Positions 49,019 to 57,762 are shown, counted from the stretch's first letter. The stretch: DNA of 64,000 nt from Chersky-806 sp036502405 (GCA_036502405.1 DASXYP010000025.1:56425-120424), one strand, 5' to 3'. Numbers and translations: made by a program. Notes: generated by a model not told the origin, from the sequence alone.

Positions 49019-49674
49019 AGGAGCAGGCGGGCGGTCTCACCGACCGCGTCGGACCCGGACCGCGCCGCGAGCTGCATCCGGTGCTCGGCGATCTGCTCGA
49101 CCGAGATGATCGCGACGCGGTGCTCCTGGGCGAAGAGCTCGAGGAACGGGAGGCGGGCGGGCGAGCCGTCGTCGTGGAGCACCTCGCAGATCACCGCCGC
49201 GGGCGCGAGCCCGGCGAGCCGGCAGAGGTCGACCGCGGCCTCGGTGTGGCCCCGGCGCTCGAGCACACCACCCGCGCGGGCGCGCAGCGGGAAGACGTGC
49301 CCGGGCTGGATGAAGTCGCTCGGCCGCGAGCCGGGATCGATGATCTTCTTGATCGTGTGGGCGCGGTCGGCCGCCCCGATCCCGCTCCCCGAGCCGATGT
49401 GGTCGATCGACACCGAGAACGCGGTGTCGCATCCCGCTCGCCCCGGCGCCACCATCGGCGGGACGTCGAGCCGCTGCAGGTAGTCGGGGTCGATCGGCAT
49501 GCACACGAGCCCCCGAGCCCACCGCAGCATGAAGTTCACGGCCTCGGGCGTGACCCACTCCGCGCTCATGGTGAGGTCGCCCTCGTTCTCACGGTCCTCG
49601 TCGTCGGCGACGAGGACCATCTCACCGCGCCGGATGCGCTTCAGGGCTTCGTCGACCGTGGCGAATCGGCTCAT
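49015..49674 (-). CDS. ribB: 3,4-dihydroxy-2-butanone-4-phosphate synthase
   Basis: 219 residues, RibB alone without a GTP cyclohydrolase II domain. The active-site motif VADDEDRENEGDLTM is near the N-terminus (residues 22-36), with the metal His in RRGHTEAAVDLCRLAG and the C-terminal EHRVAIISVEQI. It makes the four-carbon precursor of riboflavin from ribulose 5-phosphate. ATG 49674 follows AGGAGAG, 26 bp after the histidine kinase, so it appears in the kinase operon. Confidence 0.93.
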   Translation of the reverse strand: MSRFATVDEALKRIRRGEMVLVADDEDRENEGDLTMSAEWVTPEAVNFMLRWARGLVCMPIDPDYLQRLDVPPMVAPGRAGCDTAFSVSIDHIGSGSGIGAADRAHTIKKIIDPGSRPSDFIQPGHVFPLRARAGGVLERRGHTEAAVDLCRLAGLAPAAVICEVLHDDGSPARLPFLELFAQEHRVAIISVEQIAEHRMQLAARSGSDAVGETARLLL

Positions 49675-49700
49675 GTTGAACTCTCCTGTGTGGTGCAGCA

Positions 49701-50735
49701 TCAGGCCCGGACCGGCGCAGGGTGGGTTCCGGGGAGGGTCACGACCATGCGGCACCCGTGCGGATCGCGCCGCTCGGGATGGATCTCGCCGCCGTGCAGG
49801 TCCACGATCCAGCGCGCGATGGCGAGGCCGAGACCCGCACCACCGTCGCTCGTGGCCCGGGCCGAGTCGGCCCGGTAGAAGCGCTCGAAGACCCGGCTTG
49901 CTTCCCCGTCGGGGATGCCCGGGCCCTCGTCGATGACCTCGATGGTCACGCCCGAGGTGCTCCGCCGCGCGCGCACCTCGACCGCGCCGCCCGCGGGCGA
50001 GTGGCGCACGGCGTTCTCGAGCAGGTTCGCGACCACCTGGTGGACGCGCTCGGGGTCGCCGTCCGCTTCGAGGCCGGGCTCGTCGACGTTCATCTCGATC
50101 ACGACCCCTGGTGCGTGGAGCTTCTGCTCCCGCACCGCGTGCTCGAGCACGGGCGCGACCGCGAAGTCGTGGCGGTCGAGGGGGACGGTGCCCGCCTCGA
50201 GCCGGGAGAGGTCGAGGAGCTGCACGACCAGGCGTCCGAGCCGCTCGACCTGGGCGAGCATCGTGAGGAGCGTCTCCGGGTCCGCGGTGGCGACGCCGTC
50301 GATGATGTTCTCGAGCGTGGCCTGGAGTGCGGTGAGCGGGGTGCGCAGCTCGTGGCTCACGTTGGCCACGAGGTCGCGCCGCACGCGGTCGGTCTCACCG
50401 AGCTCCGCCGCCATCCGGTTGAACGAACGGGCGAGGTCCCCGATCTCGTCGCGCGAGCTGTCGGTGACCCGGCGGGAGTAGTCGCCCCGGGCCATGGCGT
50501 GCGTGGCCGCGGCCATCTCGCGCAGCGGCGTGGTGAGGCCGCGGGCGACGAAGCGAACGAGCACCAGTGCGACGACCGCGGCTGCGATGCCGCTGACGCT
50601 CGGCCACAGCCCGAGGATCCGCAGCAGGAACCAGAACACGAAGACCGTGGTCGCGACCGCACCGACGATCAGCGCCGACAGCTTGATCTTGATCGACGGC
50701 AACGGGTCGAGCGGGCGCTCCGGCATGTGCTTCAC
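49701..50735 (-). CDS. Two-component sensor histidine kinase
   Basis: 344 residues. Two close transmembrane segments (about 18-35, 40-62) with almost no extracellular loop, a HAMP domain (LREMAAATHAMARGDYSRRV), HisKA with VANVSHELRTPLTALQATLE (phospho-His near 140) and HATPase_c with NLLENAVRHSP, DEGPGIP and GAGLGLAIARWIV. A sensor with no periplasmic domain senses within the membrane or through a partner. GTG overlaps the response regulator stop (GTGA). Confidence 0.92.
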   Translation of the reverse strand: MKHMPERPLDPLPSIKIKLSALIVGAVATTVFVFWFLLRILGLWPSVSGIAAAVVALVLVRFVARGLTTPLREMAAATHAMARGDYSRRVTDSSRDEIGDLARSFNRMAAELGETDRVRRDLVANVSHELRTPLTALQATLENIIDGVATADPETLLTMLAQVERLGRLVVQLLDLSRLEAGTVPLDRHDFAVAPVLEHAVREQKLHAPGVVIEMNVDEPGLEADGDPERVHQVVANLLENAVRHSPAGGAVEVRARRSTSGVTIEVIDEGPGIPDGEASRVFERFYRADSARATSDGGAGLGLAIARWIVDLHGGEIHPERRDPHGCRMVVTLPGTHPAPVRA

Positions 50736-51454
50736 GAGGTACCCGCTTCGTCGAGTGCGTACCCCACGCCGTGCACGGTGCGAATCAGGCTGTTGCCGAG
50801 CTTCTGGCGCACGGCGCGCACGTGCGAGTCCACGGCGCGTCCACCGGATACGACCTCGTAGCCCCAGACCTCGGCGAGCAGCTCCTCGCGGGTGAACACC
50901 CGGTCCGGCGCGGCGGCGAGGAAGGCGAACAGATCGAACTCCGTCGGGGTGAGGTGGACGACGTCGCCGTCGCGCGTGACGCGGCGGGTGTCCGGGTCCA
51001 GGGTCACCGTGCCGATCTCGACGATCTCCGTGCCCGTGGCGCCCGCGCCGTCGGCCCGGTCGCGCTCGACCCGGCGGAGGAGCGCGTGGACCCGGGCCAC
51101 CAGCTCGCGGGTGCTGAACGGCTTCGTCATGTAGTCGTCGGCGCCGACGCCGAGCCCGACCACCAGGTCGCGCTCGGAGTCCCTCGCGGTGAGCATCAGG
51201 ACGGGGACCGGCCGGTCGGCCTGGATGCGCTCGCAGACCTCGAGGCCGTCCAGGCCCGGGAGCATGAGGTCCAGGACGACGAGATCGGGCTGGAGGACGT
51301 GGCAGCGCTCGACCCCGACCGGGCCGTCGGACGCGATCTCGACCGCGAACCCCTCGCTGCGCAGCCGGGCGGCGACGGCGCCCGCAATGGTCGCTTCGTC
51401 CTCGATGATGAGGATGGTTCGCGCGGAGGGCGCGAACATCGCTGCGGAAGCCAC
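50732..51454 (-). CDS. OmpR/PhoB-type response regulator
   Basis: 240 residues. Receiver domain: ILIIEDEATIAG (acidic pair), LVVLDLMLPGLDG with the phospho-Asp, MLTARDSERD and YMTKPFSTREL with the conserved Lys. The C-terminal winged helix has LTPTEFDLFAFLAAAPDRVFTREELL and VDSHVRAVRQKLG. Start: GTG 51454, because TATCCT ends 6 nt upstream; ATG 51439 is the alternative. Controls an unknown regulon with the downstream kinase. Confidence 0.92.
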   Translation of the reverse strand: MASAAMFAPSARTILIIEDEATIAGAVAARLRSEGFAVEIASDGPVGVERCHVLQPDLVVLDLMLPGLDGLEVCERIQADRPVPVLMLTARDSERDLVVGLGVGADDYMTKPFSTRELVARVHALLRRVERDRADGAGATGTEIVEIGTVTLDPDTRRVTRDGDVVHLTPTEFDLFAFLAAAPDRVFTREELLAEVWGYEVVSGGRAVDSHVRAVRQKLGNSLIRTVHGVGYALDEAGTS

Positions 51455-51460
51455 CGGGCC

Positions 51461-51466
51461 AGGATA
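51461..51466 (-). promoter_or_regulatory. Leaderless -10 (TATCCT) for response-regulator operon
   Basis: On the minus strand TATCCT ends 6 nt before GTG 51454. Confidence 0.5.
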
Positions 51467-51562
51467 AGGACCGCCCGGCCCGAAGTCCCGCCCGGTCCTG
51501 TGGAGATTGTGTGGAGATGAGCTCACCCGGCGGGTCCGGGAACACTTCCGGGGCCCCAGGCG

Positions 51563-51568
51563 TACGGT
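51563..51568 (+). promoter_or_regulatory. Leaderless -10 (TACGGT) for msrB
   Basis: TACGGT ends 6 nt before ATG 51575. Confidence 0.5.
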
Positions 51569-51574
51569 TCTGAC

Positions 51575-51994
51575 ATGGATGAGAAGACGAGGAACGAAGG
51601 CGAGCGGACCGACGACGAGTGGCGGCAGCAGCTCAGTCCCGAGCGGTATGCCGTCCTGCGCCAGCAGGCGACCGAGCCTGCGTTCAGCGGGGAGTACGCG
51701 TTCACCAAGGACGCCGGGATGTACCGGTGTGCGGGGTGTGGGGCCGAGCTCTTCGCGAGCGACACCAAGTTCGACTCCGGCACCGGGTGGCCGTCGTTCT
51801 ACGAGCCCGCGGTGGCGGAGGCGGTCGAGGTGAAGCTGGACGCCAGCCACGGGATGGTGCGTGAAGAGGTGGTGTGCCGGCGCTGCGGTGGCCACCTGGG
51901 CCACGTGTTCCCGGACGGTCCCCAGCCGACCGGCCAGCGCTACTGCATCAACTCGTTGTCGCTCGAGCTCGACCCCGCCGACACCGACACCTGA
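51575..51994 (+). CDS. msrB: Peptide methionine-R-sulfoxide reductase
   Basis: 139 residues, complete MsrB. Zinc is held by C52/C55 (CAGC) and C101/C104 (CRRC), the substrate pocket by GTGWPSFYEP, and the catalytic thiol is C124 in RYCINS. It reduces Met-R-sulfoxide in oxidised proteins, with electrons from thioredoxin. No msrA next to it. TACGGT box 6 nt upstream. Confidence 0.95.
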   Translation: MDEKTRNEGERTDDEWRQQLSPERYAVLRQQATEPAFSGEYAFTKDAGMYRCAGCGAELFASDTKFDSGTGWPSFYEPAVAEAVEVKLDASHGMVREEVVCRRCGGHLGHVFPDGPQPTGQRYCINSLSLELDPADTDT

Positions 51995-52011
51995 CGCGGC
52001 CTGCCCTCAGC

Positions 52012-52062
52012 CTCCGCTTGTCCGAAGACCGCTCATGGTGAGTGGCTTTCGGACAAACGGAG
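52012..52062. repeat. 51-bp inverted repeat, family B copy 1
   Basis: Arms CTCCGCTTGTCCGAA (52012-52026) and TTCGGACAAACGGAG (52048-52062) pair except for one C-A. An inner CCGCTCA/TGAGTGG stem closes TGG. A copy of identical length is at 55589-55639. It lies between two converging genes. Confidence 0.75.
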
Positions 52063-52074
52063 CAGGGTCGGGGG

Positions 52075-53124
52075 TCAGGGGTGAGCGGCGAGGGAGTCGC
52101 GGACCCACTGCTGGAACGCGAAGACGCCGTTCTCGTGACGGGGGCTGAGCCGGCCGGTGTCGTAGACGCCCGACTCGAGGTTGTGCTGCACGACCTCGCA
52201 GATGCGCCGGTCCTCGTCGAGGACGTCGGCGCTGATCCGCACCTTCTCGGCGTTCGCGGCCGCGGCGTCGGGTGAGACGTCGGCGAAGAGGTAGTCGTAC
52301 ACGATCCGGGTCGAGCGCGGCCCGGTGGGGACGATCCGTTCGACGGTCATCCCGTCCGGGTAGAGGTTGAGCGCGAGGTTCGGGTAGCGCCACAGCCACT
52401 TGCCGGCGTAGATCGCACCGTCACGCGCGGGCGCGGTGTGGAGGCAGTAGTGGTCGTGCACGTGCACGCGGTACTGCTTCGCCGACAGGTCGCGGTTCAG
52501 CTCCGGGTGCACGAGGGGGATGTGGTACCCCTCGCTGTAGTTGTCGACGTAGGTCTTCCAGTTGCACCCGAGCTCGTGCTCGGCGCGATGGCTGTACGTG
52601 AGCGATTCGATCGGGAGCTCCGTGCACTCGGCGAACAGCGGGCCGAGAGCCGCGGCCAACGGGGCGACGTCCGCGCCCGCGTCGAGGTGCACGAAGACGA
52701 GACCCCGCCACTCGTCGACCTGCACCGGCAGGAGCCCGTACTCGAGGGGCTCGAACCCGGACGCGTCGCCGAAGTCGCGCGCCTTGAGCAGCGTGCCGTC
52801 GAAGTCGTACGACCAGCCGTGGTACTGGCACACCAGGTTGGTGCAGGTCCCGGTCGCGCCGCTGACGAGCGGTCCCGCGCGGTGCCGGCAGACGTTGTGG
52901 AACGCACGCAGAGCGCCGTCCGGCTTGACGATCACGAAGATCTGCGCGCCCGCGACGTCCTGGCTGACGTAGTCGCCGGGCCCGCGCAGATGGTGCCGGA
53001 ACCCGGCCAGCTGCCACTCGTGGCCGAAGACCGCGCGCCGCTCGTGCTCGTAGACGGTCGGGTCGTGATACGCGGAGGCCGGGAGCGTCGCCGCGTTCTT
53101 GAGTGCCTCGGCGTCGGTCGTCAC
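52075..53124 (-). CDS. Rieske non-heme iron oxygenase, alpha subunit
   Basis: 349 residues. The Rieske cluster is C79-x-H81 (NVCRHRAG) and C99-x2-H102 (CQYHGWSYDFDG). The mononuclear iron site has NYSEGYHIPLVH, with the two His, followed by the catalytic domain. The compact size and the WLWRYPNLALNLYPDGM segment resemble the choline/carnitine/stachydrine-type group. It hydroxylates or demethylates a small substrate; the needed reductase is not adjacent. GTG 53124 has TACCAT 8 nt upstream. Confidence 0.9.
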   Translation of the reverse strand: MTTDAEALKNAATLPASAYHDPTVYEHERRAVFGHEWQLAGFRHHLRGPGDYVSQDVAGAQIFVIVKPDGALRAFHNVCRHRAGPLVSGATGTCTNLVCQYHGWSYDFDGTLLKARDFGDASGFEPLEYGLLPVQVDEWRGLVFVHLDAGADVAPLAAALGPLFAECTELPIESLTYSHRAEHELGCNWKTYVDNYSEGYHIPLVHPELNRDLSAKQYRVHVHDHYCLHTAPARDGAIYAGKWLWRYPNLALNLYPDGMTVERIVPTGPRSTRIVYDYLFADVSPDAAAANAEKVRISADVLDEDRRICEVVQHNLESGVYDTGRLSPRHENGVFAFQQWVRDSLAAHP

Positions 53125-53132
53125 GACCGGTG

Positions 53133-53138
53133 ATGGTA
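53133..53138 (-). promoter_or_regulatory. Leaderless -10 (TACCAT) for Rieske gene
   Basis: On the minus strand TACCAT ends 8 nt before GTG 53124. Confidence 0.45.
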
Positions 53139-53149
53139 CGGCCGGGGCG

Positions 53150-53155
53150 TACATT
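53150..53155 (+). promoter_or_regulatory. Leaderless -10 (TACATT) for leucine-type dehydrogenase gene
   Basis: TACATT ends 7 nt before GTG 53163. Confidence 0.45.
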
Positions 53156-53162
53156 CGCGGGA

Positions 53163-54290
53163 GTGGACGTCACCGCGTGGATGACCGAGCACGGACACGA
53201 GCAGGTGGTGTTCGTGGCCGATCCGGCGGTCGGCCTCGAGGCGGTGATCGCGATCCACTCGACCGCGCTCGGCCCGTCGCTCGGTGGCGTGCGGTTCTGG
53301 CACTACGACACCGGGGACGACCTGGTGCTCGACGTCCTGCGCCTCTCCGAGGCGATGAGCCTCAAGGCCGCGATGGCCGGGCTCCACCAGGGCGGTGGGA
53401 AGGCGGTGGTCCGCTGGGAGGATCCCCACCGGTCCCGCGGCCCGGAGCTCCTCGCCGCGCTGGGGAGGGCGATCCACGAGCTCGGTGGGCGCTACCTGGC
53501 GGCGGAGGACGTCGGGGCGACGACCGCGGACATGGACGGGATCGCCGCGGTCACGCCCTGGGTCACCGGGGTCAGCGAGTCCGACGGGGGGTCGGGCGAC
53601 CCGTCGCCGGTCACTGCGGTCGGCGTGCACGGGGCGATGCGCGCCGCCGCGACCGCGAGATGGGGTGACCCGTCGTTGCGCGACCGCCACGTCGTGGTGC
53701 AGGGAGCGGGGCACGTCGGCGCCGCGCTCGCGCAGCTGCTCGTCCGGGACGGCGCGACGGTCGCGGTCGCCGACGTCGACGAGGGCCGCGTGCGAGAGCT
53801 CGTCCGCACGATCGGCGTCGACGCGGTCCCGGTCGACGACGCGGTGACCGAACCGTGCGATGTCCTCGCCCCGTGCGCCCTCGGAGCGGTCGTCAACGAG
53901 AAGACCATCGACGCACTGCACTGCGAGATCGTCTGTGGCGGCGCGAACAACCAGCTCGAATCCGACGCGATGGACGACGCGCTCGCGGAACGCGGGATCC
54001 TCTACGCACCGGACTTCGTCGCGAACGCCGGTGGCATCCTCAACCTGGCCGAGGAGTTCCACGGCTACTCGCGCGAGCGGGCGCTCGCGGCGACCGAGCG
54101 CATCGAGACGACGACCGCCAGCGTGTTCCTGGCCGCGCGGGAGTGGGGAATCGCGCCCGGTCGGGCCGCGCAGCGGCTGGCGCGCGAACGCATCGCCGCG
54201 GAGGCGCTTCCCGGTGGGCGGTGGGAGCCGGGCGACCCGGCGGCGTGGACCGAGGGCCAGCCGCTCACCCGGCTGCGGCCCGAGTCCTGA
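53163..54290 (+). CDS. Leu/Val/Phe-type amino acid dehydrogenase
   Basis: 375 residues. MSLKAAMAGLHQGGGKAVV carries the family's substrate Lys68 and catalytic Lys80; AAEDVGAT and the Rossmann VVQGAGHVGAALAQLL bind NAD; CGGANNQL and APDFVANAGGILN close the site. It interconverts an amino acid and its 2-oxo acid plus ammonia. GTG 53163 gives the numbering of characterised leucine dehydrogenases. Confidence 0.92.
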   Translation: MDVTAWMTEHGHEQVVFVADPAVGLEAVIAIHSTALGPSLGGVRFWHYDTGDDLVLDVLRLSEAMSLKAAMAGLHQGGGKAVVRWEDPHRSRGPELLAALGRAIHELGGRYLAAEDVGATTADMDGIAAVTPWVTGVSESDGGSGDPSPVTAVGVHGAMRAAATARWGDPSLRDRHVVVQGAGHVGAALAQLLVRDGATVAVADVDEGRVRELVRTIGVDAVPVDDAVTEPCDVLAPCALGAVVNEKTIDALHCEIVCGGANNQLESDAMDDALAERGILYAPDFVANAGGILNLAEEFHGYSRERALAATERIETTTASVFLAAREWGIAPGRAAQRLARERIAAEALPGGRWEPGDPAAWTEGQPLTRLRPES

Positions 54291-54305
54291 GGATCGACGA
54301 CGACC

Positions 54306-54311
54306 TACGCT
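54306..54311 (+). promoter_or_regulatory. Leaderless -10 (TACGCT) for aminotransferase gene
   Basis: TACGCT ends 6 nt before ATG 54318, in a 27-bp gap after the dehydrogenase. Confidence 0.5.
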
Positions 54312-54317
54312 GAGCGA

Positions 54318-55577
54318 ATGGGCTCGCATCTCGCCGACGTGTGGTTCCAGGTCACCGACCTGCCGGTCGTCTCCGGGTCCGGGTGCACCGTCACCACCGT
54401 CGACGGCACCGACTACCTGGACTTCACCGGCGGCATCGCGGTGGTGAGCACCGGCCACTGCCACCCGAAGGTGGTCGCGGCGATCCAGGAGCAGGCTGCT
54501 CGCTTCATCCACGCGCAGGTCAACTGCTACCGCAACCCGATCCTGGAGCAGCTGGGCGAGCGCCTCGCCGGCATCACGCCCGACGGCATCGACTCGTTCT
54601 TCTTCGCGAGCTCCGGTGCGGAGGCGACCGAGGCCGCGGTGAAGCTGGCCAAGCAGGCGACCGGGCGTCCGAACGTCATCGTGTTCTCCGGGAGCTTCCA
54701 CGGACGCAGCCACCTGACGATGGCGATGACCACCTCGAAGCACGGGTACCGGGCCGGGTACGCGCCGCTGCCGGGCGGCGTGTTCGTCGCGCCGTTCCCT
54801 CACCCGTGGGTCGAGGGCGTCAGCGAGGCGGAGTCGGTCGAGCGCGCGCTCACTGCGCTGCACCACCTCCTGCTGGCGCAGACCGCTCCCGGGGAGACCG
54901 CGGCGATGGTGCTCGAGCCGGTGCTCGGCGAGGGCGGGTACATCCCCGCACCCGCCGCGTTCCTACGAGGGGTGCACGAGCTGTGCCGCGAGCACGGCAT
55001 CCTCTTCGTCGCCGACGAGGTGCAGACGGGCTTCGCGCGCACCGGATCGATGTTCGCGATCGATGCGGCCGGTGTCGTGCCCGACGTGATCGTCATGGCC
55101 AAGGGAATCGCGTCGGGGTTCCCGATCTCTGCGATCGGCGCGTCGACCGAGCTCATGGCCCGCTGGCCCAAGGGCTCGCACGGGGGGACCTACGGCGGGA
55201 ACCCGATCGGTTGTGCCGCGGCGCTCGCGACGATCGACGTCCTCACCGAGCCGGGATTCGTCGACGCGGTCAACGCGCGGGGCGAGCAGCTGCGCGCGGG
55301 TCTGCGCACGATCGTCGCCGACCACGGCCTCACCGCCGAGGTGCGGGGTCCCGGCCTCATGGTCGGCCTCGAGCTCGGCGACGCCGCGCACGGTGAGCAC
55401 GACTCGGCCCGCATCGGGCAGGTCATCGCCCACTGCCGCGACGAGGGCCACGTGCTGCTGATGAACGCGGGGACCTACGGCAACGTCGTGCGGTTCATGC
55501 CACCGCTCGTCGTGACCGGGGCGGAGGTGCAGACCGCGCTCGACGCGGTCGCAGCCGCCGTCGCCGCCACCGCCTGA
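54318..55577 (+). CDS. Class III aminotransferase (GABA-aminotransferase-like)
   Basis: 419 residues, fold-type I PLP enzyme: YLDFTGGIAVVSTGHCHPKVV, SSGAEATEAAVKLAKQATGRPNVIVFSGSFHGRS, EPVLGEGGYIPAP, LFVADEVQTGFARTG and the PLP-binding Lys (about 262) in VIVMAKGIASG. It transfers an omega-amino group (GABA, ornithine or similar) to 2-oxoglutarate. It could pair with the upstream dehydrogenase, which would recycle ammonia; inference. Confidence 0.92.
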   Translation: MGSHLADVWFQVTDLPVVSGSGCTVTTVDGTDYLDFTGGIAVVSTGHCHPKVVAAIQEQAARFIHAQVNCYRNPILEQLGERLAGITPDGIDSFFFASSGAEATEAAVKLAKQATGRPNVIVFSGSFHGRSHLTMAMTTSKHGYRAGYAPLPGGVFVAPFPHPWVEGVSEAESVERALTALHHLLLAQTAPGETAAMVLEPVLGEGGYIPAPAAFLRGVHELCREHGILFVADEVQTGFARTGSMFAIDAAGVVPDVIVMAKGIASGFPISAIGASTELMARWPKGSHGGTYGGNPIGCAAALATIDVLTEPGFVDAVNARGEQLRAGLRTIVADHGLTAEVRGPGLMVGLELGDAAHGEHDSARIGQVIAHCRDEGHVLLMNAGTYGNVVRFMPPLVVTGAEVQTALDAVAAAVAATA

Positions 55578-55588
55578 CCCCACGCACC

Positions 55589-55639
55589 CTCCGATTGTCC
55601 GAATCTCGCTCGTAGTGACCGACATCCGGACGAACGGCG
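55589..55639. repeat. 51-bp inverted repeat, family B copy 2
   Basis: CTCCGATTGTCCGAA (55589-55603) faces TCCGGACGAACGGCG (55625-55639). Pairing is imperfect but sequence and length match 52012-52062. Also between converging genes. Confidence 0.65.
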
Positions 55640-55674
55640 GGAGGTGGTGGCCGGACGCGGGAGCTCGGGGTGGG

Positions 55675-57318
55675 TCAGCTGCGGGCACGGAGGCGGGCGA
55701 GGGGGGAGCGGTCGCGGCGGTCGTGCCGGATCTGCTCGACGACCTTCAGCCCGGGGATCCCGGTGACGCCTCCGCCGCCGTGGGTCGCCGAGCTGGCCTG
55801 GTAGAGGTTGCGGACCGGCGTGCGGTAGTCGGCGTAGCCGGGCGCGGGCCGCATGTGGAACAGCTGCGTCGGCGAGAGCTCACCGTGGAAGATGTTGCCG
55901 CCGAGCAGGCCGTAGGTGTGCTCCATGTCGTACGGGCCGATCACCTGGCGGTGCAGGATCGACTCGCGGAACCCCGGTGCGACCGCGTCGACCTGGTCGA
56001 CGACCCGGTCGGCGTAGACGTCGAGCTCGTCGCGGTGAGGCTCCGACGCCCACGGGTGGGGCACCCACTGGGTGAACATCGACACGACGTGCTTGCCCTC
56101 GGGCGCGAGCGTGCGGTCGAACACCGACGGGATGCAGATGTCGGCGAAGGGGAGCGCGGCCGGGCGGCCGGCGACCGCGTCCTGGAACGCGTTCTCGACG
56201 TGGTCGAGGGACGGGGCGAGCACGATCGTGCCGCCGTGGACGTCCGGGTCGAAGCCGGGCGCGGCGGTGAACTCGGGCAGCCGGTCGATGGCCAGGTTCA
56301 CCTTGACCGTGCCGCTGCGGGTCTTCCAGCGGCGGAGGTCCTCCACGAAGTCGTCGGGCAGCTCGGATGGATGGAGCTGCTGCAGGAACGTGATCTGCGG
56401 GTGTGTCGCCGCGATCACGACGTCCGCGGCGAGCTCCTCCCCGCCGGCGAGCACCACCCCGCGCGCTTCGCCGCCGCGCACGACGATCCGCTCGACCGCG
56501 GCACCGGTCCGGACCGTCGCGCCGAACGACTCGGCCGCGTCGCGCAGCGCCTGGGTCACCGCGCCCATCCCTCCTTCGGGGAACCCCCACGCGCCGAGCT
56601 TGCCGTCGCCGACGTCACCGATCTTGTGGTGCGCCATGACGTACGCGGTGCCCTGGGCGCGAGGTCCGGCCCAGGTGCCGATGACCCCGCTGACCGAGAG
56701 CGCGCCCCGCATCGCGTCGGACTCGAACTGGTCCTCGAGGAGGTCCGCGATGCTCGATGTGAACAGACGCGTGATGTCGGCCGTCGCCCGGACGTCCCAC
56801 GACCGCGCCTGCCAGGCGAGCTTCGCCTGCTCGAGGAGATCGCCCGGGTGATGCGACCCCAGCCGCGGCGGCGTCTCGGTGAGCAGCGGTGAGAGGACGT
56901 CGGCCATGCCGGCGAGCCACGTCTCCCAACGCTCGTAGGCATCGGCGTCACGGCTCGAGAACTGCTCGATCGATGCCCGCCGCCGCCGCGGGTCGTCGGA
57001 CAGCGCGAGCGCGCGGCCGTCCGGATGGGGAGCGAAGTACGGGCCCTGGGGGTGGATCCGGTACCCGTGCCGCTCGAGCTCGAGCTCGCGCAGGATCGTC
57101 GGAGGCATGAGGCTGACCACGTAGGAGAGCGCGGTCACCTTGAAGTCGGGGCCCCATGGCTGCTCGGTGATCGCCGCGCCACCGACGACGTCGCGCCGCT
57201 CCAGCACGACCACCTGAGCGCCCTGCTTGGCGAGCAGGCCCGCGGCGACGAGCCCGTTGTGGCCACCACCGATGACGACGACGTCGAACGGGTCCCGCGC
57301 GCTCCCCGGTCGGTTCAT
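55675..57318 (-). CDS. FAD-dependent oxidoreductase, phytoene-desaturase-like
   Basis: 547 residues. N-terminal dinucleotide site VVIGGGHNGLVAAGLLAKQGAQVVVLERRDVVGG, and the C-terminal GGNIFHGELSPTQLFHMRPAPGYADYRTPV with SSATHGGGGVTGIPG, as in the CrtI/NOXred-like (PYROXD2-type) family. The role is likely oxidation of a lipid or retinoid-like substrate; carotenoid genes are absent nearby. ATG 57318 has TAACCT 6 nt upstream. Confidence 0.88.
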   Translation of the reverse strand: MNRPGSARDPFDVVVIGGGHNGLVAAGLLAKQGAQVVVLERRDVVGGAAITEQPWGPDFKVTALSYVVSLMPPTILRELELERHGYRIHPQGPYFAPHPDGRALALSDDPRRRRASIEQFSSRDADAYERWETWLAGMADVLSPLLTETPPRLGSHHPGDLLEQAKLAWQARSWDVRATADITRLFTSSIADLLEDQFESDAMRGALSVSGVIGTWAGPRAQGTAYVMAHHKIGDVGDGKLGAWGFPEGGMGAVTQALRDAAESFGATVRTGAAVERIVVRGGEARGVVLAGGEELAADVVIAATHPQITFLQQLHPSELPDDFVEDLRRWKTRSGTVKVNLAIDRLPEFTAAPGFDPDVHGGTIVLAPSLDHVENAFQDAVAGRPAALPFADICIPSVFDRTLAPEGKHVVSMFTQWVPHPWASEPHRDELDVYADRVVDQVDAVAPGFRESILHRQVIGPYDMEHTYGLLGGNIFHGELSPTQLFHMRPAPGYADYRTPVRNLYQASSATHGGGGVTGIPGLKVVEQIRHDRRDRSPLARLRARS

Positions 57319-57324
57319 CGAGCC

Positions 57325-57330
57325 AGGTTA
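57325..57330 (-). promoter_or_regulatory. Leaderless -10 (TAACCT) for FAD oxidoreductase gene
   Basis: On the minus strand TAACCT ends 6 nt before ATG 57318. Confidence 0.5.
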
Positions 57331-57341
57331 TGGGACGGCGC

Positions 57342-57749
57342 TCAGGAGCCCAGGGCCGCGATGATCCGCTCCCGGCGCCGTCGCGCGAGTGCGAGGTCCA
57401 GGCGGGTGCCGTCCTCGAGCTCGACCGCGAGCACCGCGAAGCTCGCCGGGACCGAGAGGATGTGGTCGCGCACGCTCGGCGCCCGCTCCTCGTCGAGGCG
57501 CACCGCGGTGGCCGGGAACCGCACCGCGGGTGACGGCCAGGCCATGCGCCGCCAGACGAACACGTCCAGCTCGCGCCCGGCGTAGCCGGCCCGGAATCGG
57601 TGCGTGAGGCCCGCGACCTCACCGTCACGGACGCGCAACGAGCACTCGAACCCGCCGGGGCGCGACACCTTCAGGAAGACGTGGCGGAGCCCGACCGCGG
57701 CCGCGCCGACCGCGACGAGCACGATCACCCCGATGACCACGGCGCCCAC
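57342..57749 (-). CDS. Possible DUF2550-family membrane-anchored protein
   Basis: 135 residues from GTG 57749. One N-terminal transmembrane helix (VGAVVIGVIVLVAVGAAAVGL) is followed by FECSLRVRDG and a soluble beta domain ending LDLALARRRRERIIAAL. The single anchor, F-x-C-x-x-R start and LxLAx end recall DUF2550 proteins of actinobacteria; assignment is from memory. Function unknown. It starts its own leaderless transcript. Confidence 0.55.
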   Translation of the reverse strand: MGAVVIGVIVLVAVGAAAVGLRHVFLKVSRPGGFECSLRVRDGEVAGLTHRFRAGYAGRELDVFVWRRMAWPSPAVRFPATAVRLDEERAPSVRDHILSVPASFAVLAVELEDGTRLDLALARRRRERIIAALGS

Positions 57750-57756
57750 GCAGAGG

Positions 57757-57762
57757 AGCCTA
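57757..57762 (-). promoter_or_regulatory. Leaderless -10 (TAGGCT) for DUF2550-like gene
   Basis: On the minus strand TAGGCT ends 7 nt before GTG 57749. Confidence 0.45.

Noticed and set aside
53101..53162. Longer versions of the Rieske and leucine-dehydrogenase proteins
   Set aside because: Their extra residues overlap each other's starts and cross both promoter boxes; the inner GTG codons fit the families better.
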